A stretch of DNA of 64,000 nt from Mermis nigrescens (lineage: Eukaryota; Nematoda; Enoplea; Mermithida; Mermithidae). Within the stretch, counting starts at the first letter, position 1, and the number at the start of each line of letters is the position of its first letter. A program made the translations under genes and the position numbers. The stretch spans positions 310,001 through 374,000 of the forward strand of contig JAVLUZ010000146.1 in NCBI GenBank assembly GCA_036768485.1, read 5' to 3'. A model generated the notes under the pieces. That model was not told the origin of the DNA and made no database searches. It saw nothing but the letters and a program-made list of their open reading frames with translations. Shown piece by piece: positions 43,393 through 55,110 of the stretch.

Positions 43393-43660
43393 TTACTCCA
43401 AACTTGTCAAATGAATGCAAAAAAAGTAAAGTGTATTGGTATGTAAGCAAAGCCAAGGCGTACAGGCAGTGCACTTACATAACCCCTTAAGGAATTCTAA
43501 TAAATTAAGCTTTGAAACCAAAACCCTAAACTGATTAAAATTTCTGCAGTCAACAATACATTGTGGCAATGTATTCCAAATTCTAGCCACCCTGTTTGCA
43601 AAATCGTTCTTTCTACAATCCAAATGAGATTTTCTAATATACAACTTTATGTCGTTATTT
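43393..43660 (-). pseudogene. CR1-like LINE ORF2 C-terminal remnant
   Basis: Reverse strand encodes SHLDCRKNDFANRVARIWN, LPQCIVDCRNFNQF and LLEFLKG, nearly identical in motif to the plus-strand LINE copy D C-terminus (CRKNDFANRTARIW, SPQSIVDCRSF). It abuts a truncated hAT-1. Confidence 0.8.
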
Positions 43661-44489
43661 GACCTAGTGCCTTAGCTTTTACTGAATAAATGATCAGGAC
43701 AATCTGCATGTTTTTGATTCCTTCACTTAACTCATTAAACCAAATGCTACTTTTATCTCATTTATTCGCAGCTAGTGGCTAAAAGAGTTATAGTTGACAA
43801 ATACGTTCTATTTCTAGTTGGACATTGTATGTTTTCAAAAACTATTTAAAAAAACACTTCTACATTTAATTGGATGGGAACCGCCTGCTTTTAAACGCGT
43901 TTCTTGTGTAATAGTTATTAGGACGGAAGTGAATAATAGACGAAAGTAAACTACTCTGCAGAATTGCGACCGATCCGATAAGCTATATATTTCTCATTTA
44001 TTACGTCCAATACCTATTCCGCCCAATCGCTACATCTCTTTGATTCCACTATTTCTGTTTTTGGCTCTGTTAGTAACGATTATTCTGTTTTTCATCGGAG
44101 CTTTCTCATTTATATTCAAAGTCTTTGTTTCTTATTTTAACTTGCTTGGAAAATTTATGCTCTGTTAGGGCATTGACTTTGTGCCATCATTTCTACTCGC
44201 TTCGAGACATGCAGAGTGAAAAATTTCTGGGGGACTAAATTTCTTTCGTGTGACATAAATAGCAATAAAACTTGATTTGAAAAGGCGCACCTTACTTTGC
44301 GCTTGCCATTTACTACTGAATTGAGCAGTCGCTCATTATTTCTCTTCCTATGCCCACCCCAAGTATGTGTCATGCAATAATATTTTCCTTGTCTGACTCC
44401 GGCCCCCGGCTGTGGCCGAGGCCGGGGCCGGGAATTTTTTTCAGCCCCGGTACTGCCCCGGCAAGAAAAGTCGCCCCGGTCGATCACTA
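43661..44489 (-). mobile_element. hAT-1, reversed, truncated copy
   Basis: Right boundary is the perfect terminal repeat CCGGTCGATCACTA at 44476-44489, with a short GGCCGG array next to it. The interior matches 34980-35260 and 37832-38150 of the nested copy continuously, proving where hAT-2 inserted there. The far end is lost against LINE sequence. Confidence 0.85.
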
Positions 44490-45393
44490 GTTTCATGTAA
44501 TGCTGATCCCTTACAATCGGATCTGGATTCCTTACACGCATGGACCAAAGAATGACAGTTGCAAATGAGTTATGGTAAATGTGCAACGTTGTATTTGGGG
44601 TATGGAAATCCTAAAAACAACTACAAACTGTGTTTTCAAGATATTATAGTTTTTGAAGGATCTATTAAGGATTTGGGAGTGTACATTAGTGATGTCCTAT
44701 CTTCTAGCATTCATTGTGTAAACACTGCGTCTAAAGCTTCTCGAGTTGCATCACTGATACAGAAAAGCATTGTCTCAAAGAATATTGAATTAATGGTGAA
44801 AGCTTTTAAAGTCTATGTAAGACCCATTTTGGAGTACAGTTCTGAAGTCTGGAACCTTTATTTGATTAAAGATGTTAATTGTATTGAAAAAGTTAAGCGT
44901 AGATTTACGAATAGAATACTATGGCGACAAGGTAACTTGTCTTACAATGAACGGTTAGGTTTGTTATATCTTGAAAGACTCGAAACTCGGCGAATTCATT
45001 TTGATCTTACTTTTGCTTTCAAAATAATCAAGAGACAGTTACTTTTCTTAACTCGCACCCGAAAAAGGTACCAGATCGGTAAGTGGTATAAAGCTTTATA
45101 TCCGCAAATTTCATTATACTGTAGGAAAAACGACTTTGCAAACAGGACGGCTAGAATTTGGAATACTTCGCCCCAAAGTATTGTTGATTGTAGATCTTTT
45201 AGACGGTTTATGGTTTGACTTCTAAACTTTGTTTAGATGAGTTCCTTAAGGGGCGTACGTGAGCGCGATCTGCCTGTACGTCTCAGCCATTACTATGCTA
45301 TGCTGCTGATGAACTTTCGTTCTCTCGACATTATCTTTCGTTAAATCCTTTTTTCATGTAATTTTTATTGCATTTTCTACGGTAGTAATTGGC
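44490..45393 (+). pseudogene. CR1-like LINE copy D, ORF2 C-terminal half and 3' UTR
   Basis: ADPLQSDLDSLHAWTKE, one stop, then SYGKCATLYLGYGNP, the IKDLGVYISDVLSSS motif, VRPILEYSSEVWN, KVKRRFTNRIL, LERLETRRIHFDLTFAFKII and FANRTARIWN. A single frame is open for 219 codons from 44559, so this copy is younger than copy C. The frame shifts near 45215; the 3' UTR starts GGGGCGTACGTGAGCGCG. Confidence 0.88.
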
Positions 45394-45458
45394 TAATAAT
45401 AATAATAATAATTATTATTATAATAATAATAATAATAATAATAATTATTATTATTATT
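45394..45458 (+). repeat. (TAA)n/(ATT)n LINE tail
   Basis: Microsatellite at the 3' end of LINE copy D, interrupted at 45459 by hAT-3 and continued at 47184-47250. Confidence 0.9.
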
Positions 45459-47181
45459 CAGTGATCGTACGGGGTCAGATTTTCACCCCCGATCGGGGTC
45501 GGGGTCGGGGATGAAAAACCCCGGTTTTCGGGGTCGGGGTCGGGGTTGAAGATTAACAATTAACATTGCATGATTACATACCAATTTGAAAAGGATAAAA
45601 ACGATACCTTCACTTGTTTGTAGAGCATACTAATAAAGCTGGTTATGTTCAACTTTTTATTTTCATTCCAAGTTCAAACATGGTTTTAGCAATTTAGCAT
45701 TACTTTCAATTTTAATCACTAATCGCTCTCGCTTTTTTTCGTTTTCTTCCACAGTTTTTTCATAACGGTTTTCTATGGCGCACTGATTGTAGAGGAGCCA
45801 ATGGCGCGAAGCGCCGAAAATTTTCGAAATTTTTACCGTTTTCATGTAGGATTTACGCCTTTTTATTGACAAACAGTTCGGAAATCATAAGTGGCGCAAA
45901 GTATCAAGAAATTCAGTCATATTTTACCGCCTGAAGACAATAATCGGCGGTGCTAAGCGCAGGAAAATTTTGACGTTTTTACTCTTTAAACTCAATTTAT
46001 ACCGCTTAAATCATACAGAACAGATAAACGAATTGCGGCGCGAAGCGCCGAAAATTTTTAAAAATTCCTAATCCTTTTACCTTTTTTGTCCTAAAAATCT
46101 CTTTCAACATGTAGAACGAGATCGTACGGCTGGGGGTCTGGGTTGGCGCTCAAGCGCCCCCAGCGAGAGTCCAGAACAGAACCCCTGAAAATTTTGTAAA
46201 AAAGCACTCTAATTTTTTATTAGTAAAGTTAAAATTTTCGCAAATTGGCAATATCTCGGTTCTGAATTAATTCCAAAAAAACTCGAAATTGATGAACACC
46301 TACAATGCACAAAACTTCTGAGCTGAAATGCGTTTTTCGACCTCTGCTAAGTATATAGCGCAGCAACGGGTCGCAACCAATAAGTCATTGAAAGATGTAT
46401 CAATGAGAATTTTGTTCTTACCATTTTCAGGCCCATTTGTGGCCTTCATATTAACTAGTTCAGAAAACAGAAAATGCGCAAAAACACAAGAAAATGTGGC
46501 CTTTCCTTTCATTTAGAATAGAATTATGTGTCCTTGTAAAGAAAGATAAACAAAGCAGAGAATAGACAAATTGGTACGCAAATATTATCGCACTCTTACT
46601 ATTATTTTCAACAAGCATGTGCAATTTCATTCATATGAACTAATAGTGCATTAAATCACTAAAGTGCTGCGAAGTCCTGGATTATTTTAACAGATTCAAG
46701 CTTTTAAATTCATTGGATCTGTATAACAATAAATAATAATGACTCGGCGCGAAGCGCCGGAAAATTTTGACGTTTGTGCCGTTTTAAACTCAATGTCCTG
46801 GACACGTTGCGCCAGAAAAATCAACATAATTTCTGAAAAATTCCGGGGGGCATGTGCCTCCATTCCCCCGGCTACGCCTGTGATTCCGCAGTGATTCCGG
46901 CGCACTTCATAATGGAAAATATGCGAACAATGGCGACCAGTCGTACTTTTTACGAAATATTGCGAGTGTCGAGTTTAACATTAATTTTGCTGGTGAAATG
47001 AATCGTCCTTGTTCCGAATTTATTTGCTACTTGTACAATTCTTCTATGTACCAACAAATAAAATGCTATATTTCACCCCCGAAAAAAGGTTCAATCCCGA
47101 CTCGAAAAATCATGCCCCCGGTCGGGGTCGGGGTTTAGGCCGGGGTTTTTCGGGGTCGGGTCGGGGTCCCCGTACGATCAC

Positions 47182-47183
<2 letters not shown>
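45459..47183. mobile_element. hAT-like element hAT-3 with GGTCGG arrays, inserted in the LINE tail
   Basis: Perfect 16-bp terminal repeats CAGTGATCGTACGGGG at both ends; duplication TTATTATT taken from the microsatellite. Subterminal GGTCGGGGTCGG arrays at 45485-45545 and 47115-47170. The 1.7-kb AT-rich interior has GGCGCGAAGCGCC hairpins at 45803-45815, 46037-46049 and 46746-46758. No transposase frame. Confidence 0.93.

Positions 47184-47250
<67 letters not shown>
47184..47250 (+). repeat. (ATT)n microsatellite, continuation of LINE tail
   Basis: About 22 ATT units directly after hAT-3. Confidence 0.95.
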
Positions 47251-47700
47251 AGAGATGCTAAGTCTAGATAGAATATGGATGCATGATATACCGTGTAGCT
47301 GTAGTGTATATGTATTATACAGGCCTCCGCTAAGCCCCGGCCGCGGTACATCTCTAGTATGTGCCTAGCTATTTTTTCTAAATGTACCGGGTACTGCGCT
47401 TAGACGCTCGGAATGATTGGAAAAAATAATTTGAAAAAGTAATTTGAAAGATTTAAGGTTAACAAGTTCTTTTGAATAAATCAATGTTTCTTAGAGTCAC
47501 GACGTGGTCCGGTATATGGTTTTCATATGGCACACTGTATTTTTATATTACATCTATATTTTACTTTTTCTTTACTTTTATTTAAATTTACTTTCGCTGT
47601 AAGTCGCTTTTTGACTGATTGTCCCCTTTGCTTGTTTTTTATTTTACTATTCTATTCAGTTCAGTTCAGAATGGTAACCTAAGTTCTCTTGTAAAATTAC
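47251..47700. other. Unresolved sequence with one hAT-like end
   Basis: Near 47335-47353, reversed, reads TAGAGATGTACCGCGGCCGG, resembling the TAGGGATG...CGG type of hAT end, followed by GGGGCTTAGCGG. No partner end identified. Confidence 0.3.
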
Positions 47701-47876
47701 TCGTCTGTCATATATACATGCACAAGATTAAATTTAGAGAGGCTTTGACTTCGCAGAATTTATTCAGATTTGATGTTTACAATATTATTCATAATAACCT
47801 TTTATCGTCTGACGATTTTTATAAGTTTTATGAACATTTGACTAGGAATGCATTTGCAAATCAGATCTATTGAGGT
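47700..47876 (+). pseudogene. Possible decayed LINE ORF2 remnant
   Basis: FDVYNIIHNNLLSSDDFYKF and LTRNAFANQIY loosely follow the F.II....L...DFF.F...R...F.NR spacing of the CR1-like C-termini in this window. Weak. Confidence 0.35.
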
Positions 47877-47933
47877 AAATTTCGACTTGTAAAAAGTATT
47901 GCTTTGCTACTATATCAACTGAAAACGATGGAG

Positions 47934-48205
47934 CACACGTGGGCGTGGGGGTATGCACCCCCAGAAGTTGGAATACCCCCCAGAAATCAGAATACCCCCA
48001 GAATTTAATTTTTGAAATTTTTGTTGTTGCTTTTTAGCGATTTTTTGATGCCATTGGATAGTGCTCGATGAGAAACGTCGAAAAATGGTGTTTTTTCACT
48101 ACACTACCACTTTTAAGACCATTTTTTGACCTTTGAAAATTCTTTCACCCCCTCCTCAGAAATTTTTTCACCCCTCCCCCAGAATTTCTGTGCTACCCAC
48201 CTATG
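47934..48205 (-). mobile_element. Family M MITE, copy 14
   Basis: 272-bp reversed copy from CACACGTGGGCG to CTACCCACCTATG; flanking octamers match about 5 of 8. Confidence 0.83.
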
Positions 48206-51200
48206 CACGTGAGCAAAATAATCATTGCCTGTGTGTCCGTGTATTTGCATTTGTACTCATTGTATTGTCTTTATGATACTTTGCGTTGCGTTCATCTAAA
48301 TGAACTATTGTTATGTTTTAAAATTATTTAGGTCAGGGTCGACAGGAACGGAATCCCAGAAATTCGTACAGTAAAGTTTAGTTTTCTCGATATTCAACGG
48401 ACAAAAATGGTTAAAATAGCCTATAGAACGCTTTTTTCAGTTTACCGCATTTTCAGTCGACTGCAATATATCGCTTTTCACACCAACAAATATAGAAAAT
48501 GATCAATTTTGGACATTTTTTGAGTAAAAAGTACATAAAAGTATTAATCCGGCGCGAACCATTTAAGAAATTTTGACGTTATTATTGCTTTTGTCCTCAA
48601 GAATAATGCATAAAACGTTTCGTCAGCTCAAAATCGTCGGACAGTATTTGTCTGTCTGGTAGACCCTTATCAGGGGAGGGGAGTAATAACTCCTCACCCC
48701 CTTCGTGCATGTATGCCGCCAGCTTACTTAAGAATCGTTGGCTTGGGTTTGCATTGACTACTGTTCGAGTGGAAAATTTGCATTTCAAATTTTCAGGGTG
48801 TAAGGTTCCTTCAAAAAAATAGCAAGAAAAAAAATCTGTTAAAGTTGACTTTTCGAAAGTTGAGTCACAGGAGCTCAAACATTGAATATCCCAATAAAGT
48901 GGGCAATTAAAAACAGTGTTTTACTATGTCCACTCGTAATTCTCGCTCTTTATTTAATTTTTCTTAGGCTAGGCTTAGTTTTAGTGGTATGAGCTTTATG
49001 CTGCCTAGGTCGACATGTTCCCGCTTAGCTCGACATACAGCTGCTCAGGTCTATTTATATGCATGTCTAAGTATAGACATTGGCAAATTTATATTGCTTA
49101 AATCTGAAACAAATTTTAGGCAAAATGGTTCGCTAATTGACGTTTTAGCTTGTCGAATTTTTTTTAAAATTACAATAGGAAACTTCCTCAGATTCTTTAT
49201 CGTCTGTTTTCGCGAATGTACGAAGAGGAGACAATTTAAACAGAATCCTAATTTTTTGGGGGAATAGTGGGTGTTTTTCTTCCAAAACTTTTTACCGCGC
49301 TTTCTTTTTTTAGGGCCATGTACCTAGAAAATTTATTTTTAAACTAAGTTAACGAAAATGATAATTATACTACTCTGTAGAAGTACTTTAGTAAAATTTA
49401 AGTGATCTAAGGTATGCGAAGAAATTCAGTCGGGCTGCCAAGATAGAATCGCATAAAACTATTTCAAATGAGGTATCAAAAAAACATTAAAAATGCACGT
49501 CATTTCTACAAGTGCAATGGTTTTTTCTTGTGTTTTTTAGTAAAATTATGGCTGGTTTTTTACATTGTACGATGGGTTTGTCGTGATTACTGACTACATT
49601 GCCAATCAAAATCACGTAACATCAATTGAAAACGGACGCATCTGAAAAATTGCAGCTTAGTTGGACAGAATCATTTTGTTAAAGAGTGCGTAACAATGAT
49701 TTGTCCTGCTTATATCTATGTCACTTTCAGGACCAATCGCACCTTGTCTTTCCGTCTTAATAAATGTTACGGCATAAATTATAATTTATTTCGGTAAATT
49801 TTCATGTTTTTGGTTTACTGCCAGGCTAGGTGGTTGCGTGGTCGCTTGGTTTCTCAGAGTCCAGTCACTTGCACCCCGTTTGACCCTATGCGCACGTCTA
49901 GTAGACTAGGTTTGCTTTGAAGTGTGAGGCTTTGTTTACTTTTCAACAGCTGAACTAATGAATGTTCTTACTGTATTGACACGTGTACCTTACGGGGTTG
50001 CTTTAACTTTGCTAGGATAAGCAATCGTGCATTAGTCATCTCGTATCACAACCAACATTCAGAAAGGCTATAGATTATAACGAGATCATGCAGTGTGATC
50101 CTGCCGAACAAATTGTAATAAAATGTGCTACACGCCTATTGATTATAAAATTGTGGTGATTTATCTTCAAGAGCGCGTTTAGATATGTTTGCTTTGCTAA
50201 AATGGGGCTAAGTAATCGTAATATATGCAGATTACTGGATTGGTAGTAGACATCTAACTTGTAATTCCAACATCTGTTAGAGACCTACAGAGCTGCTTTT
50301 CACTAGAAACGGACGCTTTATTTCTTTGTTTCCTCTTTTTGCTTGTACTCTTGCCTAACCCGTGTTATGTGACGATAAGTAGACAAACTGATAAATAATT
50401 ATTGCAGCTGATGCTAAACTGACAAGCTATTTCCTTAAGCATGTATTTTCCAACAGTTTCATGAATTTTAGCGCTGATGATTTAGCCCTTTTATTTTCAT
50501 TCTGAATGTCTACTGACTGAGCCTTTGGCATATTGCACACATGGGCTAGCTTGAGACGGTTAGAGGGTGAAAACCTGAAATGGTCCTATAGTAAATTGTG
50601 GTCATTATTTTCTGTGCAAGGTCTCCTGTACACGTTTAATGAATAAAAGTAGTAAACTGGGTTTCTTGACCCTTACTAGTGCAATTTAGCAAGCTCATAA
50701 ATTGTCTTGCAGCACTTTTCATTTTCTCAGAATCGCCTGACAGTGCCTGATTTTCCAAAACATTAGGTAGGGGTAATCATACCTGAGCAATAGCCAAAGC
50801 TTTAAGCCCGTCCAACTATGGGCTCTCAAAGGTTGGTTGATTCCTAGTTTGGCTGGAAATGGTTTAAAAAGACGATTTTCTTTGATTTTCCACCATTTTC
50901 TCACATTTATTTCAAAATCAGCCCATCCAAATGTATCCTTAGCTCGGCCAGCTTTTGTGCCAGCACGTGGGCTATTGCCCAGGTGTGGGCCCAATACCCC
51001 TCTCCCGGCCCCCTATGCCCGTATGCGGAACATTGGCTTTTTCGTTTGAATTTCATTTTCATTTTTTTCTCCTGTAACTTTTTTATTCCAATTTAATTTT
51101 GTTAAAAGGTTTTTAGTGGTTTGATAAAAACTTTTCAAGTAAAGTTATTGGGCTAAATTCGCTAAGCTAGTCGTGCTTAGTGATTTAACGTGAAATGATG

Positions 51201-51219
51201 TTGTGATTGGCTGTAACAA
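48206..51219. other. Mostly unrecognised intergenic DNA
   Basis: 48640-48710 (reversed) resembles the left end of hAT-2 (GGGGGTGAGGAGTTATTACT). 48960-49060 is a TTAGGTCGA-family fragment. The region 49300-50700 shows no repeats, no long frames and no splice-bounded exons I can support. Confidence 0.35.
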
Positions 51220-51227
51220 GCAATCCA

Positions 51228-51871
51228 GTAGAGCGGATTTAAGGGAGGGGCGGGGGAGGCGGCCTTCCCCCTATCGGCCAAAAATAGTTGGCAGGATAAA
51301 GAATGGATATGTGATTTGCCATGATTTTTGACCTTCAGTGATCACAATTTCTTTGATTTTTCTGGCGCTTTACGCCGGATAATTCCTACTAATGACATTT
51401 ATTCACTTTTTTGGCGACCTAGAAGCAATTTTTGCTTATGGACTATATTTTCAAATAATTGGAAGTGCAGGAACAGCTATTTCATCATTGAATTAATTCT
51501 ATTTTCAAGCATAACTTTTTAGAATTTTCGACGTTTCGCGTCAAATGCTGCAAATACAGGAAATCGAGCAGTAAATTAAGCTTCAGAACGTATTTTCACC
51601 TAGTTTTCTTAAATTTTTTGGCGATTCGCACCGTATTTTCGCTAATGTCATATAAATTTAGTGATTTTTCAGCACAAAATTGTCGAAAATTTCAAAATTT
51701 TGCGGAAAAATGTTGTGTCAAAAATGATTTTAAATAAAAGATGACAACGTAAAACGCCGAAAAAACGCTATTTCGCACGTGAAGGGCAAAAATTTCGGAC
51801 TTGTTTTTGACTCTTTTAGGAAAAGTTGGGGTACCGCCCTACTCCCTTAAGGAAATTCTAGATCCGACACT
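51228..51871. mobile_element. hAT-like element with GCAATCCA duplication
   Basis: Left end GTAGAGCGGATTTAAGG and right end (reversed) AGTGTCGGATCTAGAATTT; GCAATCCA at 51220-51227 and 51872-51879. Because the duplication ends in CA, the exact cut may be shifted by two bases. Contains a GGCGC-TTT-ACGCC hairpin at 51364-51376. A related copy is at 52420-52900. Confidence 0.65.
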
Positions 51872-51879
51872 GCAATCCA

Positions 51880-52419
51880 CTATACATTATTTTCAGTTTT
51901 TCATCGACTTTTCCGAGAAAAATATCAGCCGTTGTCTCTCCCTCATTTTGCCTCGTTTTCCCCAAAAAACATTTTTCAAAAAGAAATCGAAATATGTCTC
52001 GTAAAACTTCGCGCTGTCGCTTAAAATTTTATCCTTCTTCGTGTCTGCATACGCAAAGTGCAATTATTGTTACAGATTTTTTTCATATATGGATCATTGA
52101 GTGACAATAGCGCGATTGCCGACTATTATGAATGTCTTGCTGAATCATTTTAAGCCTTTCGTTTTATTTTGCGTATTGAGAGTTATAGAATGCGTCGACG
52201 AAAATCTATGTTCGGCATGTGGATCGTTAGTTGGCACTTTTATGGAGGGTATGCTGAGATACTTAAGCTAATCTTTATGACAGATTATCATGTTTAATTT
52301 TTTGAAAGGGTATGGAAAGGACACAGAGAAGTGGCTTTGCCGGTGGAAACACTGACTGGGAGCAAAGAGCGCTAGGAAGTTACATGTCCAGGTATCTTTT
52401 AATTAGCTAATTTTTTCCT
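51880..52419. other. Unrecognised intergenic DNA
   Basis: About 0.5 kb with no identified repeat or exon. Confidence 0.3.
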
Positions 52420-52900
52420 AAATTTCCTCTGTCTTGATCTGGAAAGCCCTCCTCCCTTGGCCAGAAATATTTGGCGAGATAATGGGTGGATATGTGATTC
52501 GCCATGATTTTTTGGCTGTCGACCATCGTAATTTCTTAATTTTTCCGGCGCTTTGCGCCGAATAATACCCATTTATTACATTAATTTGCTTTCTTAGTGG
52601 CAAGCCATGTTTTGTTGCAGTTTTCTGCCATGTTTTAGCATAAATTCTGTAAATTCTTTGCATTTCGCCTTCAATGCTTTAACAGACTTTGCTCCAAATG
52701 CACAAAAAAACAAAAAATAACGAAGTAATTCAAGTCCCTACACGTCTTTCTGTCAAAATTTCACCAATTTTTCCGCGCTTCGCGCCATCTTTTAATCGTG
52801 AATTTAAAGAAATATAAGCACTTTTTGCTTGAAATTCCCCGAAATTGCGAAATCTTTTGCTAAATTTTGGCACCGACATATTTCTTATTTCTAGGACGCA
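52420..52900. mobile_element. Second copy of the 51228 element, ends unclear
   Basis: Matches 51255-51400 in order (GGATATGTGATTCGCCATGA, the CGACCATCGTAATTTCTT block, CGGCGCTTTGCGCCG at 52546-52560). Boundaries not resolved. Confidence 0.5.
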
Positions 52901-53196
52901 AATGGGGACACTTTAACTTGTTTTAAGAATTAGCATTGCTTTTTATTCTTAAAATATTATCCCACTTGTGATTTGAAATATTGGTTCGATTACTTTACGT
53001 TGTCATACTTTTGGTTGGTCATATTTGTTTAGCTGGCCGACAGCTGTGAAGTCGATTGATTGATTGATACCATAAATTTTTTTATCTAGCGAAGTAAGAT
53101 ACGCTGAGATTACCGATCACCTATGCAAATCTAATGACAAGATCAAATTGGATAAAGATGAAGAACACAAAGTAAGGATATTAAACTTATTAGGCT

Positions 53197-53872
53197 TGCC
53201 GTACATTCCTATAGGGGAGTGGGGGTCGGGGTATAACTCAGACATTTAACAGGGAGATGGGGATCCTCTCACCCAAGTCGGTTATCCCCTATCCCCCTCC
53301 CGAGCCAGAAAATTTTTGACCCCTGATTTTTGGAGAAAATTGAATTTTTTGGCCGTTTTTGGTCGAAAATCGGAGGTCATATACCCCTCCCCCATAAAAA
53401 TGACCGGGGACCACCCTCCCAAAATTTTGATTCATTACATGTATGGTATTGCTCCTACCTCAGGGTCCAAGACTCAAGTCACTGTCCGACGATTTTGAGC
53501 TATAAAACATTTTCCGCATGATTTTTTGGGGACGAAAAATGCAAAGATTTTGAACTTTTTTTGGCGCTTCGCGCCGGCTGGTACATTTCTGTTTTGTATA
53601 CCCATAAAATGCCTAGAATGAAGTTGACATTATTTGAAAAGTGGTAATTTTCCATGAATTTTTATATTTTTTTTACTGATAAAAGTGACGAAACGAGTCA
53701 AGTCGGATAAAAAATACTAAAACATGCAGTTTTCACATTAAAACATTTTATATAGAATGCTTGAATCATTTTTCATATTCAATCCTGCGAAAAAGGGTCG
53801 AACTCTAAATTTACTGGCCCTGAATTTTGGAATTTTAGCTCCTGAATTTTCGACCTTGGGAAACTGTGATGC
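53197..53872. mobile_element. hAT-2-like copy with nested family Y
   Basis: Left end CGTACATTCCTATAGGGG and right end CCTTGGGAAACTGTG; flanks match poorly. Contains a family Y MITE (53240-53446) and a perfect hairpin GGCGCTTCGCGCC (53563-53575). The middle (ATTTCTGTTTTGTATACCC) matches the short hAT-2 at 14900. Confidence 0.7.
53240..53446 (+). mobile_element. MITE family Y inside hAT-2-like copy
   Basis: Runs from CAGACATTTAACAGG to CATTACATGTATGG with the family interior (CCCCCTCCCGAGCCAGAAAA, ATCGGAGGTCAT). Confidence 0.6.
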
Positions 53873-53981
53873 TTATTGTGATCGAATCATGCGTGATCAT
53901 TGTTCTAGCAAAAGATTTTTATCAACTCGTATAATTACGGTATACATTTAAAAAACAAAGCAAAATTGAGTATATAGACTA

Positions 53982-54135
53982 TAGGGATGCAACGGTTAGT
54001 GAATTTTGGTGTATTCGGATTCGGGTAGTTCATCCAAGTTTATTCGGGTTCGGGTAGTCCACTTCAATTTATTCGGGTTCAGGTATCAAAATCAATACCC
54101 GATCGAATTCGGGTTCGGGTATTTCAGTGAGTATA
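53982..54135 (+). mobile_element. Single end of a hAT-like element (hAT-5) with TTCGGG array
   Basis: Starts TAGGGATGCAACGG, a classical hAT-type end, followed by five clusters of TTCGGGTTCGGGTA-type hexamers. No right end found, so a solitary or truncated end. Confidence 0.55.
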
Positions 54136-54299
54136 TCGGAATACCAGTGTATAGCGAATTTCCTAGGTACATGTAAGCCAGATGTTACAATTTTTATTAC
54201 CATTAGATGCCTAGTGCCTAATTATTCAATATGTTTCACTCAAGTTTCCTGTGATTTCCCTTCCTCCCCTCAGTGTGCAAGAACGGTAATGTAAATGAG

Positions 54300-55084
54300 A
54301 GGTAGCGCTCTGTGTATTGCAGAGGCGTAGCCAGGATTTTGGTTCGGGGAGCATGAACAAAAATTTTTTAAGACTACTTTTGACTTGAATGCCAGTAACG
54401 TTATGTATAGTAAAACTGAGTTTTTCGACTTTTAGTAGTGTAGCCTAGCTAATTTATGGGTTTCTGACGATCAAAAATACAAATAGTGTAAAGCAGCGCG
54501 AAGCGCCGAAAATTTTTGAAATTTCTACCGTTTTCATGTAGAATTTACGGCCTTTCTATTGACAAACAGTTCGGAATTCATAAGTGGCGCAAAGTGCCAA
54601 GAAATTTAGTCATTTTTTACCGCCCTTAACATTTTGTAGCTCTGTGAATATTAATAGTCTGACAGAGCAGAAAATTATCAAATTTGTACAAAACGGTTTT
54701 GACAGTTCAAGCTTCTAACAAGGAAACTGCGAATTACGAAGCTTTGCCTGAAGATATTTTGAGTGATTCAGGCTTCTAAACGCAATGCTGGAGTTTAACA
54801 AAAAGAAAGAACAGTAACTGGCGGCGCTATGCGCCGGAAAATTTTGACGTTTTTGCACTTTAAACTCAATTTTTACCGCTTAAATCATACAAAACAGACA
54901 AATTAATGCCGGCTCGAAACGCCGGAAATTTTTAGAAATTCCTCAACCCTTTTACCTGGCTTACTCTCCCTAAGATCTTGTTGCACATGCACAACGAGAT
55001 TTTACGGCTGCGAGGGTCTGGGATGGCGCGCTCAAGCGCTCCCAGTGGGGTCCGAGGCAGAGTCCCGGAAAATTTTGTAAAAAA
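54300..55084. mobile_element. Fragment related to the hAT-3 interior
   Basis: Shares long blocks with 45790-46210: AGCGCGAAGCGCCGAAAATT, GACAAACAGTTCGGAA, TTTTACCGCTTAAATCATAC, and a closing CTCAAGCGCTCCCAGTGGGG. Cut on the right by the assembly gap. Confidence 0.65.
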
Positions 55085-55101
55085 NNNNNNNNNNNNNNNN
55101 N
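55085..55101. other. Assembly gap (17 N)
   Basis: Run of 17 undetermined bases exactly between a hAT-3-like fragment and a MITE; the true sequence length here is unknown. Confidence 0.99.
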
Positions 55102-55110
55102 AGTCGGCAG

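Noticed and set aside
34866..47183. Search for a hAT, pogo or piggyBac transposase inside the elements
   Set aside because: No frame longer than about 120 codons inside them carries a DDE/RNase H-like, BED-finger or hAT dimerisation motif.
49800..50100. GC-richer patch that might be an exon
   Set aside because: Stops in all frames within short distance and no paired splice sites.
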